Assembly (NCBI GenBank): GCA_038324085.1
Contig: JBBQHP010000008.1
Span: forward strand, 90,655 to 154,654
Length of the DNA: 64,000 bases
Direction: 5' to 3'
Source: Ga0077523 sp038324085
GTDB taxonomy: Bacteria; Pseudomonadota; Gammaproteobacteria; Burkholderiales; Ga0077523
Position 1 is the first letter of the stretch. The number at the start of each line of letters is the position of its first letter. Made by a program: the position numbers and the translations under genes. Below are positions 8,804-18,845 of the stretch, piece after piece. The notes beneath the pieces are model-generated. The model searched no databases. It saw only the letters and a list, made by a program, of their open reading frames with translations, and was not told the DNA's origin.

Positions 8804-10177
8804 ATGCCCGCAGTCCCGCACGAAATCTTCAAGGCGTATGACATTCGCGGCATCGTCGGCCGCACCCTGACCCCGGAAATCGTTGAACAGATCGGCCGCG
8901 CGTTCGGATCGGAAGCAATCGCCCGAGGCACTCCGAGCGTCGCGATCGGTCGCGACGGCCGGCTGTCCGGCCCGGAACTGTGCGCAGCACTTGCCCGCGG
9001 CCTCCGCGCGGCGGGCGTAAACGTGGTGGACGTGGGCCGCGTTACCACGCCCATGCTCTACTTCGCCGCGTACCACCTGGGCACGCAGTCGGGCGTGATG
9101 GTGACGGGCAGCCACAATCCGCCGGACTACAACGGCCTGAAGATGATGATTGCCGGCGACGCCATCGCCGGCAACGCGATCCAGCGATTGCGAGAGAGAG
9201 TCGAGCAAGACGATCTCGCGAGCGGCGACGGCGGCTATGCCACCCAGGACGTCACGGAAGCCTACCTGCAACGCGTGGTCGGCGACGTCAAGCTGGCACG
9301 TCCCATCGACCTCATCGTCGATGCCGGCAATGGCATCGCCGGCGCCTTCGCACCCGAGCTCTATCGCCGCATGGGGTGCAATGTGACGGAGATGTTCTGC
9401 GAGGTGGACGGAAGCTTCCCCAACCACCATCCCGATCCGTCGCAGCCGGAGAACCTCGCCGACATCATCGCCGCGCTCGAGAATTCGGCCGAGATCGGTT
9501 TCGCCTTCGACGGCGACGGCGACCGCCTGGGCGTAGTCACGAAGCACGGCAAGATCATCTATCCCGACCGCCAGCTCATGCTGTTCGCCGCCGATGTGCT
9601 GTCCCGCAACCGGGGCGCGCAGATCATCTTCGACGTCAAATGCACGCGCAATCTGTTTCCATGGATCCGCGACCACGGCGGCGTTCCGCTGATGTGGAAG
9701 ACCGGTCACTCCCTGGTAAAGGCCAAGCTGAAGGAAACCGGGGCGCCACTCGCCGGTGAGATGAGCGGGCACATCTTCTTCAAGGAGCGCTGGTACGGAT
9801 TCGACGACGGGCTCTATGCAGGCGCCCGGTTGCTGGAAATCCTCGCGCGTACCCCGGACGTCAGCGTACCGCTGGAATCGCTGCCTGATTCCATCAATAC
9901 GCCGGAACTGCAGATCAAGCTCGAAGAGGGCGAGAACTACGCCCTGATCGAACGACTCCAGAAGGACGCACGCTTCGAGGGTGCGTCCGAGATCATCACC
10001 ATCGACGGCCTGCGCGTGGAGTATCCGGATGGATTCGGCCTCGCGCGCTCGTCCAACACCACGCCCGTCGTTGTGTTGCGCTTCGAAGCCGACACCACGC
10101 AGGCGCTCGCCCGCATTCAGGGCGACTTCCGCAAGGCCATCCTGGCAGCTGCTCCCGAAGCGCAGCTGCCTTTCTAG
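8804..10177 (+). CDS. Phosphomannomutase/phosphoglucomutase
   Basis: An alpha-D-phosphohexomutase that interconverts the 1- and 6-phosphates of mannose or glucose and feeds sugar nucleotides for LPS and exopolysaccharide. The 457 residues match the AlgC/CpsG size. It starts with FKAYDIRGIVG. The phosphoserine loop is TGSHNPPDYNGLK near residue 107. The metal loop is AFDGDGDRLG near residue 233. The sugar-binding loop is GEMSGHIFF near residue 320. The ATG at 8804 was chosen over a GTG at 8795. It stands alone after the sigma/cupin pair. Confidence 0.95.
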   Translation: MPAVPHEIFKAYDIRGIVGRTLTPEIVEQIGRAFGSEAIARGTPSVAIGRDGRLSGPELCAALARGLRAAGVNVVDVGRVTTPMLYFAAYHLGTQSGVMVTGSHNPPDYNGLKMMIAGDAIAGNAIQRLRERVEQDDLASGDGGYATQDVTEAYLQRVVGDVKLARPIDLIVDAGNGIAGAFAPELYRRMGCNVTEMFCEVDGSFPNHHPDPSQPENLADIIAALENSAEIGFAFDGDGDRLGVVTKHGKIIYPDRQLMLFAADVLSRNRGAQIIFDVKCTRNLFPWIRDHGGVPLMWKTGHSLVKAKLKETGAPLAGEMSGHIFFKERWYGFDDGLYAGARLLEILARTPDVSVPLESLPDSINTPELQIKLEEGENYALIERLQKDARFEGASEIITIDGLRVEYPDGFGLARSSNTTPVVVLRFEADTTQALARIQGDFRKAILAAAPEAQLPF

Positions 10178-10198
10178 ATCCGGAACAAGACCTAGTCC

Positions 10199-11446
10199 AT
10201 GGCCTCGCAGGAGCTTTTCCTGGGGCGTCAACCCATCCTCGATCGGGACCAGAATCTGGTCGCTTTCGAATTGCTGTTCCGCTCCAGCCAGGTGAACGGT
10301 GCGCAGATCGACGACGACCTGCTCGCTTCCGCGACCGTGATCAATCACGCCTTCTCGGAGCTTGGGGTGGAGCACGTCCTCGGCCGCTACCTCGGATTCA
10401 TCAACCTCTCAGCCCCGCTCATCCTGAGCGACGTGATCGAACTCCTGCCCAAGGATCGCGTGGTGCTCGAGCTGCTCGAGACAGTGGAAGTGAACGACAA
10501 CGTGACGGCGCGCCTGAAGGAGCTGAAAGCGATGGGGTTCAAGCTGGCGCTCGACGACTACCTCGGCGAAGAAGAGAAGTATCACGAGGTGCTCGGCGTC
10601 GTCGACATCGTCAAGGTCGACGTGTTGGCACTCAATGCCGCGCAGATCCGGCAGATCACCGAACGACTACGGCGCTGGCCCGTCCGCCTGCTGGCGGAGA
10701 AGGTCGACCTGCGCGACCAGGTCGATCTCTGCACCAGCCTGGGCTATGAGTTGTTCCAGGGCTACTACTTCGCCCGGCCGACGATCATCAAGGGACGACG
10801 GCTGTCGCACGCCGAAGCCGCGATCATGCGGCTGCTCGGGTTGGTCATGGCCGATGCCGACACGCCGGACATCGAGCAGGTTTTCAAGCAGAACCCTGAC
10901 CTGTCGTTCAATCTGCTGCGGCTCGTCAATTCAGTTGCGGTCGGCAGCCGCACCAAGATCACCTCGCTGTCGCAGGCCCTGGTTCTGCTCGGACGCGGTC
11001 AGCTCCAGCGCTGGCTGCAGTTGCTGATGTACGCCATCTCGAGCTCACCGGACGCGAAATTTCCCAGCCCACTGCTGGTGCTGGCCGCCACTCGCGGCCG
11101 CATGATGGAGCAGCTTGCGACCGCGTGGTCCGGGGCGAGCGACGAAGTGCACGATCGCGCTTTCCTCACCGGCATCCTGTCGCTGGTGAGTGCATTGCTC
11201 GGCGTGCCGTTGTCGGACGTCCTCAAGACGCTGCCATTGCCGGACGAGGTCCGGCTCGCTCTGCTCGATCGCAGCGGCACGCTGGGCGACATGCTGCGCC
11301 TCGTGGAACTGGTGGAACAGACCGACGTCCCGGCCATCGCCGCGATGCTGTCCCGGATTCCGTCCCTGGAAGCAACCACCGTCAACAAGGCCTACGTCGA
11401 TGCCATCGAGTGGGCCAACCGGATCGGGGAAATCTCGCCCGGCTGA
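10199..11446 (+). CDS. EAL-like plus HDOD domain signalling protein (YuxH family)
   Basis: A 415-residue two-domain protein. The N-terminal ~200 residues are an EAL fold that opens with LGRQPILDRDQNLVAFELLFR: the catalytic EAL motif is replaced by FELL, and LALDDYL stands where active enzymes have DDFGTG. It is therefore probably not a c-di-GMP phosphodiesterase. The C-terminal ~200 residues are HDOD (PDLSFNLLRLVNSVAVGS). The YuxH/CdgJ family has this order and has been linked to motility and surface behaviour. The gene starts 21 bases after the mutase stop. Confidence 0.9.
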   Translation: MASQELFLGRQPILDRDQNLVAFELLFRSSQVNGAQIDDDLLASATVINHAFSELGVEHVLGRYLGFINLSAPLILSDVIELLPKDRVVLELLETVEVNDNVTARLKELKAMGFKLALDDYLGEEEKYHEVLGVVDIVKVDVLALNAAQIRQITERLRRWPVRLLAEKVDLRDQVDLCTSLGYELFQGYYFARPTIIKGRRLSHAEAAIMRLLGLVMADADTPDIEQVFKQNPDLSFNLLRLVNSVAVGSRTKITSLSQALVLLGRGQLQRWLQLLMYAISSSPDAKFPSPLLVLAATRGRMMEQLATAWSGASDEVHDRAFLTGILSLVSALLGVPLSDVLKTLPLPDEVRLALLDRSGTLGDMLRLVELVEQTDVPAIAAMLSRIPSLEATTVNKAYVDAIEWANRIGEISPG

Positions 11447-11470
11447 CCCGCACTTCGCCGCCTCAGACGA

Positions 11471-11998
11471 TCAATCCGTGCCTTCGACCTTGGCCTTGAG
11501 CATCTCGAGGCCGCGCTTGTAGATGCTGGCATAGAGCGCCTCGAGCGCGGCATCGTCCTGGCCTTCGGGCGCGTCGTCGAGCCGCTTGAAGCGCCCGCTC
11601 CACACCACGTCGGTTTCGCCGTTGGCGGTCGGCTTGAGTTCCATGGTCGAGTAATAATCCTTCGCCATGACCTGCCCGTCCACGTAGGTGTAGGTCATCG
11701 TGTACCTGCCCGCGTCGTAGTCGGTCAGCTTCTCGCGCACCTTGGTCCCGTTGCCGCGCACGAGTTCGCGGATTGCGCCCGTCTCGTTCTTCGTCCGCAG
11801 GACCAGCTTGCTGTCCTTGATCAGGCTGAACCAGCGCGGTATCCCGGCGAAATCGCCCGCGTATTCCCAGACGGCGTCGGGTGAAGCCTTGATGTGAATG
11901 GTCTGTGTGGTGGACAGTTCCTTGTCCTGCGCCATGGTAAGCGCCGGCATGGCGAGCAATGCTGCAGCGAACGCTGCGACCGCGGTCCTTCTGTTCAT
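11471..11998 (-). CDS. Exported SRPBCC/polyketide-cyclase-like protein
   Basis: A 175-residue protein with a signal peptide (MNRRTAVAAFAAALLAMPALTMA, cut near TMAQDK) and a START/SRPBCC fold, seen in IHIKASPDAVWEYAGDFAGI at the mature N-terminus. Such folds bind hydrophobic ligands; export suggests a periplasmic binding role, with no ligand known. The ATG at 11998 has GGGAG upstream. The same frame extends further upstream to 12142 without a better start. Convergent with the EAL-HDOD gene, 24 bases away. Confidence 0.82.
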   Translation of the reverse strand: MNRRTAVAAFAAALLAMPALTMAQDKELSTTQTIHIKASPDAVWEYAGDFAGIPRWFSLIKDSKLVLRTKNETGAIRELVRGNGTKVREKLTDYDAGRYTMTYTYVDGQVMAKDYYSTMELKPTANGETDVVWSGRFKRLDDAPEGQDDAALEALYASIYKRGLEMLKAKVEGTD

Positions 11999-12157
11999 GA
12001 CGACTCCCTTTAGGAAAAGATCGAGACGACATTCAGGCGCGGAACACGGTAGCGACCCGGGAGCGCTACCGCGCCCCGTCGTCGGTACGTCGTCCATGCC
12101 CATCGGTACTTCCAACTCTACTGCGGGTCCCGCCCATGGCACCGCATCGTGCCGGTG

Positions 12158-14749
12158 CTACAGCCTCGCGCCGACCCACGCACCGACCGACGCCAGTGCG
12201 GCCGTCAGCTTCGTGGGCTCGGTTCCGCCGCCTTGCGCCATGTCGGGCCGCCCGCCGCCCTTGCCACCCACCTGGGCCGCGACATGTCCGACGAGCTCAC
12301 CGGCTTTCAGCTTCGCCACCAGATCCGGCGTGACCCCGGCGATGAGGGTCACCTTGCCACCTTCCACGCTGCCCAGAACGATCGCAACCGATTTCAGCTT
12401 GTCCTTCAACTTGTCGACCGTCTCACGCAACGCCTTGCCGTCGGCTCCTTCGAGCTGCGCCGCCAGCACCTGCACGCCGTTCACGTCCAACACCTGTCCG
12501 GCCAGGTCGTCCCCTTGCGAGGAAGCAAGCTTCGACTTGAGTCGGGTGAGCTCCTTCTCGAGCGCCCGCACGTTGTCGACCATCTGCACGAGCTTCGGCC
12601 CGATCTCATGCTGCGGCGCCTTCAGCGTCGCCGCGATGTCCTGCAACTGCCTCTCCTGCTGCTGCGCCCAGGCCAGCGCCGAGTCCGCGGTGATCGCATC
12701 GATGCGACGAATGCCGGCCGCAACCCCGGTTTCGGCAACGATCTTGAAGAATCCGATGTCCCCGCTGCGCTTGACGTGCGTGCCGCCGCACAATTCGGTC
12801 GAGAACGGTCCCATGCCGATCACGCGGACCTCGTCGCCGTACTTCTCGCCGAACAGTGCCATGGCACCGGCCTTGATGGCTTCGTCATATTTCATGAGGC
12901 GCGCTTCGACCGGAACATTGTGCCGGATCTCGCGGTTTACGAGCGTCTCGACCTGGGCGATCTCCTCGGCGGTCATCGGCGCGGAATGGCTGAAGTCGAA
13001 ACGGGTATGCCTGGCATCGACGAGCGAGCCCTTCTGAGTCACGTGAGTCCCGAGCACCTGGCGCAGCGCCGCGTGCAGCAGGTGGGTTGCGGAATGGTTG
13101 TAGGCGGCACGCTGCCGCTGCGCGACGTTGACCTGGGCCGTGACCCTGTCCCCGACAGCGAGCCGGCCCGTGTCGAGCCGGCCCTTGTGGCCGAACACCT
13201 CTGCCTGGATCCTCTGCGTGTCTGCAACCTCGAAATCGCCATGGCCGGAGACCAGTTCGCCGGAATCGCCCACCTGACCGCCCGACTCGGCATAGAACGG
13301 GGTCCGGTCGAGCACGATGACGCCGTGCTCGCCGGCTTCGATCGCAGGCACGGAACTGCCGTCACGATAGATGGCGAGGATCTGCGCGTCGAGCTTGTGC
13401 AGCTCGTAGCCATGGAACTCGGTCGGTTGCCCACGATACTCGACCCCGGATTGGATCGAAAATTTGGAAGCCGCGCGCGCGCGCTCGCGCTGCTGGCCCA
13501 TCTCGGCCTCGAAACCGGCGAAATCGACGGTGAAACCGCGTTCGCGTGCGATGTCGGCGGTCAGGTCGAGCGGGAATCCGAAAGTGTCGTACAACTTGAA
13601 GACGGTGGAACCGTCGAGCATCCGGTCTTCTTTCTTCATCGCCGCCTCGAGCACTTCCATGCCGTTGTCGAGGGTCTCGGCGAAACGCTCTTCTTCCTGC
13701 TTCAGGACCTGCTCGACTTTCGGCTGCGCCGCCACCAGTTCCGGATAGGCGTCGCCCATCACGCGCGCGAGTTCAGCCACGAGCGTGTGGAAGAACGGCT
13801 GTTTCCGGCCGAGCTTGTAGCCGTGGCGGATCGCGCGCCGGATGATCCGGCGCAGCACGTAGCCACGGCCTTCGTTGCCGGGAATGACGCCGTCGGTGAT
13901 GAGGAAACTGCACGCCCGGATGTGGTCTGCGATGACCTTCAGCGAATTGTCGTCGAAATCCGCGGTTCCGGTGGCTCGCGCCGCGGCGCCGATCAGGTCC
14001 TGGAACAGGTCGATGTCGTAATTGGAGTGCACGCCCTGCATTACCGCACTGATGCGCTCCAGGCCCATGCCCGTATCGACGGAGGGTCGCGGCAGCGGAT
14101 TCAGCACCCCGGCTGCGTCCCGATTGAACTGCATGAACACCAGGTTCCAGATTTCGATATAGCGATCGCCATCGGCGTCCGCGGATCCAGGCGGCCCACC
14201 GGCCACGCCCGGACCGTGATCGAAGAAGATCTCCGTGCAGTATCCACACGGCCCGGTCTCGCCCATCTGCCAGAAATTGTCGCTGGTGGGGATGCGAATC
14301 ACCCGGTCTGCAGGCACCCGGATGTCCTCGAGCCAGATCTTCTCGGCACCGTCGTCCTCGGAATGCACGGTGACCCAGAGGCGGTTCTTCGGCAGCCCCA
14401 GCTCCTCGGTGAGAAAACCCCAGGCGAACTCGATGGCTTCGCGCTTGAAGTAGTCGCCGAAGCTGAAATTGCCGAGCATCTCGAAGAACGTGTGATGACG
14501 CGCCGTATAGCCTACGTTCTCGAGATCGTTGTGCTTGCCGCCCGCGCGGACGCAGCGCTGCGACGTGGTCGCGCGGGAATAGGCGCGCTTCTCCTGACCG
14601 AGGAACACGTCCTTGAACTGCACCATGCCGGCGTTGGTGAACAACAGCGTGGGATCGTTGCCCGGGACCAGGGGGGACGACGCCACGACGGTGTGCCCGT
14701 TACGGTGGAAGTAGTCCAGAAAACGCTGACGTATCTCGCTGCTCTTCAT
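12158..14749 (-). CDS. alaS: Alanyl-tRNA synthetase
   Basis: Class II aminoacyl-tRNA synthetase that charges tRNA-Ala. At 863 residues it is slightly shorter than the E. coli enzyme (876). The N-terminal aminoacylation domain begins SSEIRQRFLDYFHRNGHTVV and contains TNAGMVQFKDVFLG. The editing domain has the zinc-type ligands in HSATHLLHAAL and CGGTHV. The C-terminal region ends with the family-typical Gly-rich KGGGRPDMAQGGG. It follows recX on the same strand after a 46-base gap, giving the common order recA-recX-alaS. Confidence 0.97.
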   Translation of the reverse strand: MKSSEIRQRFLDYFHRNGHTVVASSPLVPGNDPTLLFTNAGMVQFKDVFLGQEKRAYSRATTSQRCVRAGGKHNDLENVGYTARHHTFFEMLGNFSFGDYFKREAIEFAWGFLTEELGLPKNRLWVTVHSEDDGAEKIWLEDIRVPADRVIRIPTSDNFWQMGETGPCGYCTEIFFDHGPGVAGGPPGSADADGDRYIEIWNLVFMQFNRDAAGVLNPLPRPSVDTGMGLERISAVMQGVHSNYDIDLFQDLIGAAARATGTADFDDNSLKVIADHIRACSFLITDGVIPGNEGRGYVLRRIIRRAIRHGYKLGRKQPFFHTLVAELARVMGDAYPELVAAQPKVEQVLKQEEERFAETLDNGMEVLEAAMKKEDRMLDGSTVFKLYDTFGFPLDLTADIARERGFTVDFAGFEAEMGQQRERARAASKFSIQSGVEYRGQPTEFHGYELHKLDAQILAIYRDGSSVPAIEAGEHGVIVLDRTPFYAESGGQVGDSGELVSGHGDFEVADTQRIQAEVFGHKGRLDTGRLAVGDRVTAQVNVAQRQRAAYNHSATHLLHAALRQVLGTHVTQKGSLVDARHTRFDFSHSAPMTAEEIAQVETLVNREIRHNVPVEARLMKYDEAIKAGAMALFGEKYGDEVRVIGMGPFSTELCGGTHVKRSGDIGFFKIVAETGVAAGIRRIDAITADSALAWAQQQERQLQDIAATLKAPQHEIGPKLVQMVDNVRALEKELTRLKSKLASSQGDDLAGQVLDVNGVQVLAAQLEGADGKALRETVDKLKDKLKSVAIVLGSVEGGKVTLIAGVTPDLVAKLKAGELVGHVAAQVGGKGGGRPDMAQGGGTEPTKLTAALASVGAWVGARL

Positions 14750-14795
14750 GCGGATGCCTGGTGCTGGTGCGGATGGGAAAAGTGTCGGACCTCGA

Positions 14796-15251
14796 TCAGC
14801 CGAGATCCTGTTCTATCGGTGCGCGCAGAAGTCGCCGGATCACCTCGAGGCTGAAGCCTCGCGCCTGCAGATAACGGCCCTGCTTCGCCCAGTCGTGCAT
14901 GGTGGCCGGGACGGCCGCGAACTTGCGGCGCAGAACACGCTGCGCTTCGTCGTATTCGTTGGTGCGAGCGTCGGTGAGCGCCGCGCCGACGATATCGTCG
15001 GCCACGCCGCGCCGACGCAGCTCGCGTTCGACGGTGAGCGGGCCGTGGCGTCCGCGGTGGCGGTTCGCGAGCTGTTCCGCGAAGCGGGCATCGGACAGAA
15101 ACCCCAGACGCTGCATTTCGTCGAGCAGCGCCGCCATGTCGTCGCCGGGCGCAGCGTGCGGTTCCAGCTTTTTCGCAAGTTCGGCACGAGCGTAGTCGCG
15201 CCGGGCGAGCATGCGGATCGCCCGGCTGCGCAGCGTCGGTACCCCGCTCAA
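14796..15251 (-). CDS. recX: Regulatory protein RecX
   Basis: RecX binds and limits the RecA filament. The 151-residue product is all-helical with three-helix repeats (RAIRMLARRDYARAELAKKL, then FAEQLANRHRGRHGP). The start is TTG at 15251, which overlaps the recA TGA stop (TTGA), so translation is coupled to recA; an in-frame ATG at 15212 would drop 13 residues. Length is normal for the family. Confidence 0.92.
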   Translation of the reverse strand: MSGVPTLRSRAIRMLARRDYARAELAKKLEPHAAPGDDMAALLDEMQRLGFLSDARFAEQLANRHRGRHGPLTVERELRRRGVADDIVGAALTDARTNEYDEAQRVLRRKFAAVPATMHDWAKQGRYLQARGFSLEVIRRLLRAPIEQDLG

Positions 15252-16270
15252 TCCGCCTCGGCGAGCGCCGCAACAGGCGCGTTCACACCGGCGGCCTCAC
15301 GAATCTTGAGCTCGATCTCCTGAGCAATGTCCGGGTGCTCCCTGAGGTATTCGCGCGCGTTGTCCTTGCCCTGGCCGATCTTGTCGCCCTTGTATGCGTA
15401 CCAGGCGCCGGATTTTTCGACGATGTGGTGATTCACGCCCATCTCCACGATCTCGCCCTGGCGCGAGATACCCTCGCCGTACAGGATGTCGAACTCGGCC
15501 GTGCGAAACGGCGGCGCGACCTTGTTCTTGACCACCTTCACGCGGGTCTCGCTGCCGATGACTTCCTCGCCTTTCTTGATCGCACCCGTGCGACGGATGT
15601 CGAGGCGCACCGAAGCATAGAATTTGAGCGCATTGCCACCCGTGGTCGTCTCGGGATTGCCGAACATGACGCCGATTTTCATCCGGATCTGGTTGATGAA
15701 GATCACCATCGTGTTGGAACGCTTGATGTTGCCGGTCAGTTTACGCAGCGCCTGCGACATGAGGCGCGCCTGGAGACCCGGTAGCTGGTCGCCCATCTCG
15801 CCCTCGATCTCGGCTTTGGGCGTCAGCGCCGCCACGGAATCGATGACCACGATGTCGACCGAAGCGGAGCGAACCAGCATGTCCGCGATCTCGAGCGCCT
15901 GCTCGCCGTTGTCCGGCTGGGAGATGAGCAGGTCCTCGACCTTGACGCCGAGCTTGCGGGCGTACTGGGGATCCAGCGCGTGTTCGGCATCGATGAACGC
16001 CGCGGTGCCGCCGAGCTTCTGAGCCTCGGCGATGACCTGCAGCGTGAGCGTCGTCTTGCCGGACGATTCCGGGCCGTAGATCTCGATGACCCGTCCGCGC
16101 GGGAGGCCGCCGACTCCCAGCGCCAGGTCGAGGCCGAGGGATCCGGTCGAGATCACCTGGATGTCCCGGGAGACCTCGTGCTCGCCCAGCTTCATGATCG
16201 AGCCCTTGCCGAACTGCTTCTCGATCTGGGACAAGGCCGCTGCAAGCGCCTTGCTCTTGTTGTCGTCCAT
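15248..16270 (-). CDS. recA: Recombinase RecA
   Basis: The central homologous recombination protein and coprotease for LexA. The 340-residue product has the Walker A motif GPESSGKTT and the family core VIDSVAALTPKAEIEGEMGD, plus SNTMVIFINQIRMKIGVMFG. Between this gene and the divergent kinase (16271-16445) I see no CTGT-N8-ACAG LexA box. A perfect inverted repeat GGCCTC-8-GAGGCC lies just upstream of the start at 16278-16297. Confidence 0.98.
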   Translation of the reverse strand: MDDNKSKALAAALSQIEKQFGKGSIMKLGEHEVSRDIQVISTGSLGLDLALGVGGLPRGRVIEIYGPESSGKTTLTLQVIAEAQKLGGTAAFIDAEHALDPQYARKLGVKVEDLLISQPDNGEQALEIADMLVRSASVDIVVIDSVAALTPKAEIEGEMGDQLPGLQARLMSQALRKLTGNIKRSNTMVIFINQIRMKIGVMFGNPETTTGGNALKFYASVRLDIRRTGAIKKGEEVIGSETRVKVVKNKVAPPFRTAEFDILYGEGISRQGEIVEMGVNHHIVEKSGAWYAYKGDKIGQGKDNAREYLREHPDIAQEIELKIREAAGVNAPVAALAEAD

Positions 16271-16445
16271 GGGGTCGGGCCTCTTGAAAGTGAGGCCACA
16301 TTATGGCACAAGGCCCGCCCCCGACGAAGCCGGCTTTGTCCCTTTTATTCAATAACCTGCCTCCAATCAACGGACTTCACCGGAGGTAGCCCGCCGAGCA
16401 CGCGAAATCTTAAAGAACCAGCCCCGAATGCCGATGACGTGATTC

Positions 16446-18845
16446 ATGGCCGCCTTACCCGCTACCGCGTCGACAATCGCCCGTTTCGAGGTCCGGCGCG
16501 CACTCGGCAGAGGTGCCCAGGGCGAAGTCTGGCTCGCCTACGACCCGCAATTGAAGCGCGAGGTCGCCATCAAGACCCTGACCCTCGATGCGCAGCGCGA
16601 CGCCGCCCAGGTCAAGGCGCTGCTCGCGGAAGCCGTGATGGTGAGCCGGCTCGCGCATCCGAGCATAGTGACCCTATTCGACGCGGGCCAGGACGCAGAC
16701 AAGCCCTACCTCGTCTTCGAATACGTTCCCGGCCGCACGCTGGCGGCCGTCATTCGCGAATCGGGCAAGCTCGAACCCGGCCGGGCTGCGGAGTTGTGCG
16801 CCCAGATCCTGCGCGCGATCCAGTTCGCTCACGCCAAGGGCGTCCTGCATCGGGACATCAAACCGGGAAACGTCATGATCACCGACGAGGGCGTGGCCCG
16901 GGTCATGGACTTCGGCATCGCTTCGCTGCTCACGGGCGAGGACCCGGGGGCTGCCAGCTTCCACGGCACCCCGTCCTACATGGCGCCCGAATATGCGACT
17001 GACCGGATCTTCACCCCGAAGTCCGACGTGTTCTCGGCCGGAATGGTCCTCTATGAGATGCTCACGGGTCGCCAAGCCGTCGCCGGCAGCACGGTGTTCG
17101 AGATACTCCACAAGATCGCGAACGTCGAGTTCACGCTGCCGTCGCGGATCGTCGAGGGCATCGACGAACGCCTCGACGCAATCGTCATGCGCGCGCTCGC
17201 CAAGAATCCCGCCGAGCGCTTCGAATCGGCCCAGCAGATGGCCGACGCACTGGCGGCCTATCTGGCCCCGGAAGCCCCGGCTGCGACCGGCGGCGAAGGC
17301 GCCACCGGGACCCTCGAATTCCTGTTGCGGCGCATGCGCCACAAGAGCGACTTCCCGGCGCTGTCCCACACCATCTCTGCCGTCAACAAGGCCACGGCAT
17401 CGGACCGGGAAGGCGTGGCCGCGCTCTCCAACAGCGTCCTCAAGGATTTCGCGCTCACCAACAAGCTCTTGAAGCTGGTGAATACGGCCTACTTCGGCCA
17501 GTTCGGCGGCACCATCAGCACCATCTCGCGGGCGATCATGGTGCTGGGCTTCGACCAGATCCGTTCGATCGCGCTCACGCTCATGCTGTTCGAGCACCTG
17601 CAGAACAAGGCGCAGGCGTCCGATCTCAAGGACGAGGTCCTGTCCTCGTTCTTCAGCGGCGTCCTGGCGCGCGAACTGGTGGCCAAGGCCGGCATCCGCG
17701 ATGGCGAGGAAGGTTTCATCTGCGCGATGTTCCACAACCTCGGCCGGTTGCTGGTCGCCTTCTATTTTCACGAGGAGCACCAGGAGATCCGCAAGCTCCT
17801 CGCCCGCGGCGTCGATGTCGCCGAGGCCACCGAGCAGGTGCTCGGCATCTCCTACGACGACCTGGGAATCGGGATCGCGCGGTCCTGGAACTTTCCCGAC
17901 AAACTGATCGGCAGCATGCGCTCCATCAGCGAGGCGAAGCTCCGCAAGCCGCCGAACGAGACCGAACGCCTGCGCGCGCTCGCCGAGCTGTCCTCCAATC
18001 TGTGCGGCATCATCTGCGACGTCGCGCCCGACGACAGGCCCGCCCGCCTGGGGGGGCTCGTGGAGCGCTTCGGCGACGCGCTCGGTGTAACCGAGCAACA
18101 CCTGAAGAGCGCGGTCCAGAACGCTGTCAAGGAGATCGCGCGCGACGCGGCGGTGCTCAACCTCAAGACCGCCAACAGTCCGTTCTTCCGCCAGGCGCAG
18201 CAATGGTCGGCCGAAGGCGCCCCCGCGAGCGACGGGTCGATCACGCAGGACCTCGCCACGGCCATGGAGTCGACCCTGCTGGTCGAGCCGGCGCGCGAGC
18301 TCGCCACGAACTCGCAGCTGGACACTTCCCAACGGCAGGCCATCCTCACCGCCGGCATCCAGGACATCACCGATGCCCTGGTCGGCAACTTCGCACTGAA
18401 CGACGTGCTGCGCATCATCCTCGAGACGATGTACCGCGGCATGGGCTTTACGCGCGTGCTGCTGTGCGTGCGCGACGCGGCATCGAGCACGCTGAAAAGC
18501 CGCTTCGGCTTCGGCGAGGATGTCGACCAGATCATAAAGAAAGGCTTCTCCATCCCGCTGGCGCCGGCTAAGGACGTGTTCCACGCGTCGATCAGCCAGG
18601 GCGCGGACATCTACATCGAGGACGTGAACGGCGAGAAGATCCGCGACCATATCCCGGCGTGGTACCGCAACCGTATCACCGCCGAGTCGCTCGCCTTGTT
18701 TCCCGTCATCCTGAACAAGAAGCCGGTGGGCATGTTCTACGGGGACAGCACCCAAGCCCGGGCACTGCGGTTCAGCGCTGAGGAGCTCTCCCTGCTCAAG
18801 ACGCTGCGCAACCAGGCCGTGCTCGCGATCAAGTCGCAGAGCTGA
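16446..18845 (+). CDS. Ser/Thr protein kinase fused to HDOD and GAF domains
   Basis: A 799-residue signalling protein. Residues ~13-275 form a Hanks-type kinase with GRGAQGEVWLAYD (P-loop), VAIK (lysine), HRDIKPGN near residue 135 (catalytic loop) and MDFGIAS (metal loop), so it looks active. Residues ~290-490 are an HDOD domain (LTNKLLKLVNTAYFGQFGG). Residues ~630-795 are a GAF domain. No transmembrane segment is seen, so it should act in the cytoplasm, with GAF as the sensory part. It overlaps the next gene, a cyclase-FHA protein, by one base; the two should be one operon. Substrates are unknown. Confidence 0.92.
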   Translation: MAALPATASTIARFEVRRALGRGAQGEVWLAYDPQLKREVAIKTLTLDAQRDAAQVKALLAEAVMVSRLAHPSIVTLFDAGQDADKPYLVFEYVPGRTLAAVIRESGKLEPGRAAELCAQILRAIQFAHAKGVLHRDIKPGNVMITDEGVARVMDFGIASLLTGEDPGAASFHGTPSYMAPEYATDRIFTPKSDVFSAGMVLYEMLTGRQAVAGSTVFEILHKIANVEFTLPSRIVEGIDERLDAIVMRALAKNPAERFESAQQMADALAAYLAPEAPAATGGEGATGTLEFLLRRMRHKSDFPALSHTISAVNKATASDREGVAALSNSVLKDFALTNKLLKLVNTAYFGQFGGTISTISRAIMVLGFDQIRSIALTLMLFEHLQNKAQASDLKDEVLSSFFSGVLARELVAKAGIRDGEEGFICAMFHNLGRLLVAFYFHEEHQEIRKLLARGVDVAEATEQVLGISYDDLGIGIARSWNFPDKLIGSMRSISEAKLRKPPNETERLRALAELSSNLCGIICDVAPDDRPARLGGLVERFGDALGVTEQHLKSAVQNAVKEIARDAAVLNLKTANSPFFRQAQQWSAEGAPASDGSITQDLATAMESTLLVEPARELATNSQLDTSQRQAILTAGIQDITDALVGNFALNDVLRIILETMYRGMGFTRVLLCVRDAASSTLKSRFGFGEDVDQIIKKGFSIPLAPAKDVFHASISQGADIYIEDVNGEKIRDHIPAWYRNRITAESLALFPVILNKKPVGMFYGDSTQARALRFSAEELSLLKTLRNQAVLAIKSQS

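Noticed and set aside
12149..14854. Forward-strand 901-codon frame over alaS
   Set aside because: Exact antisense of alaS; composition is typical of a shadow frame, with no motifs.
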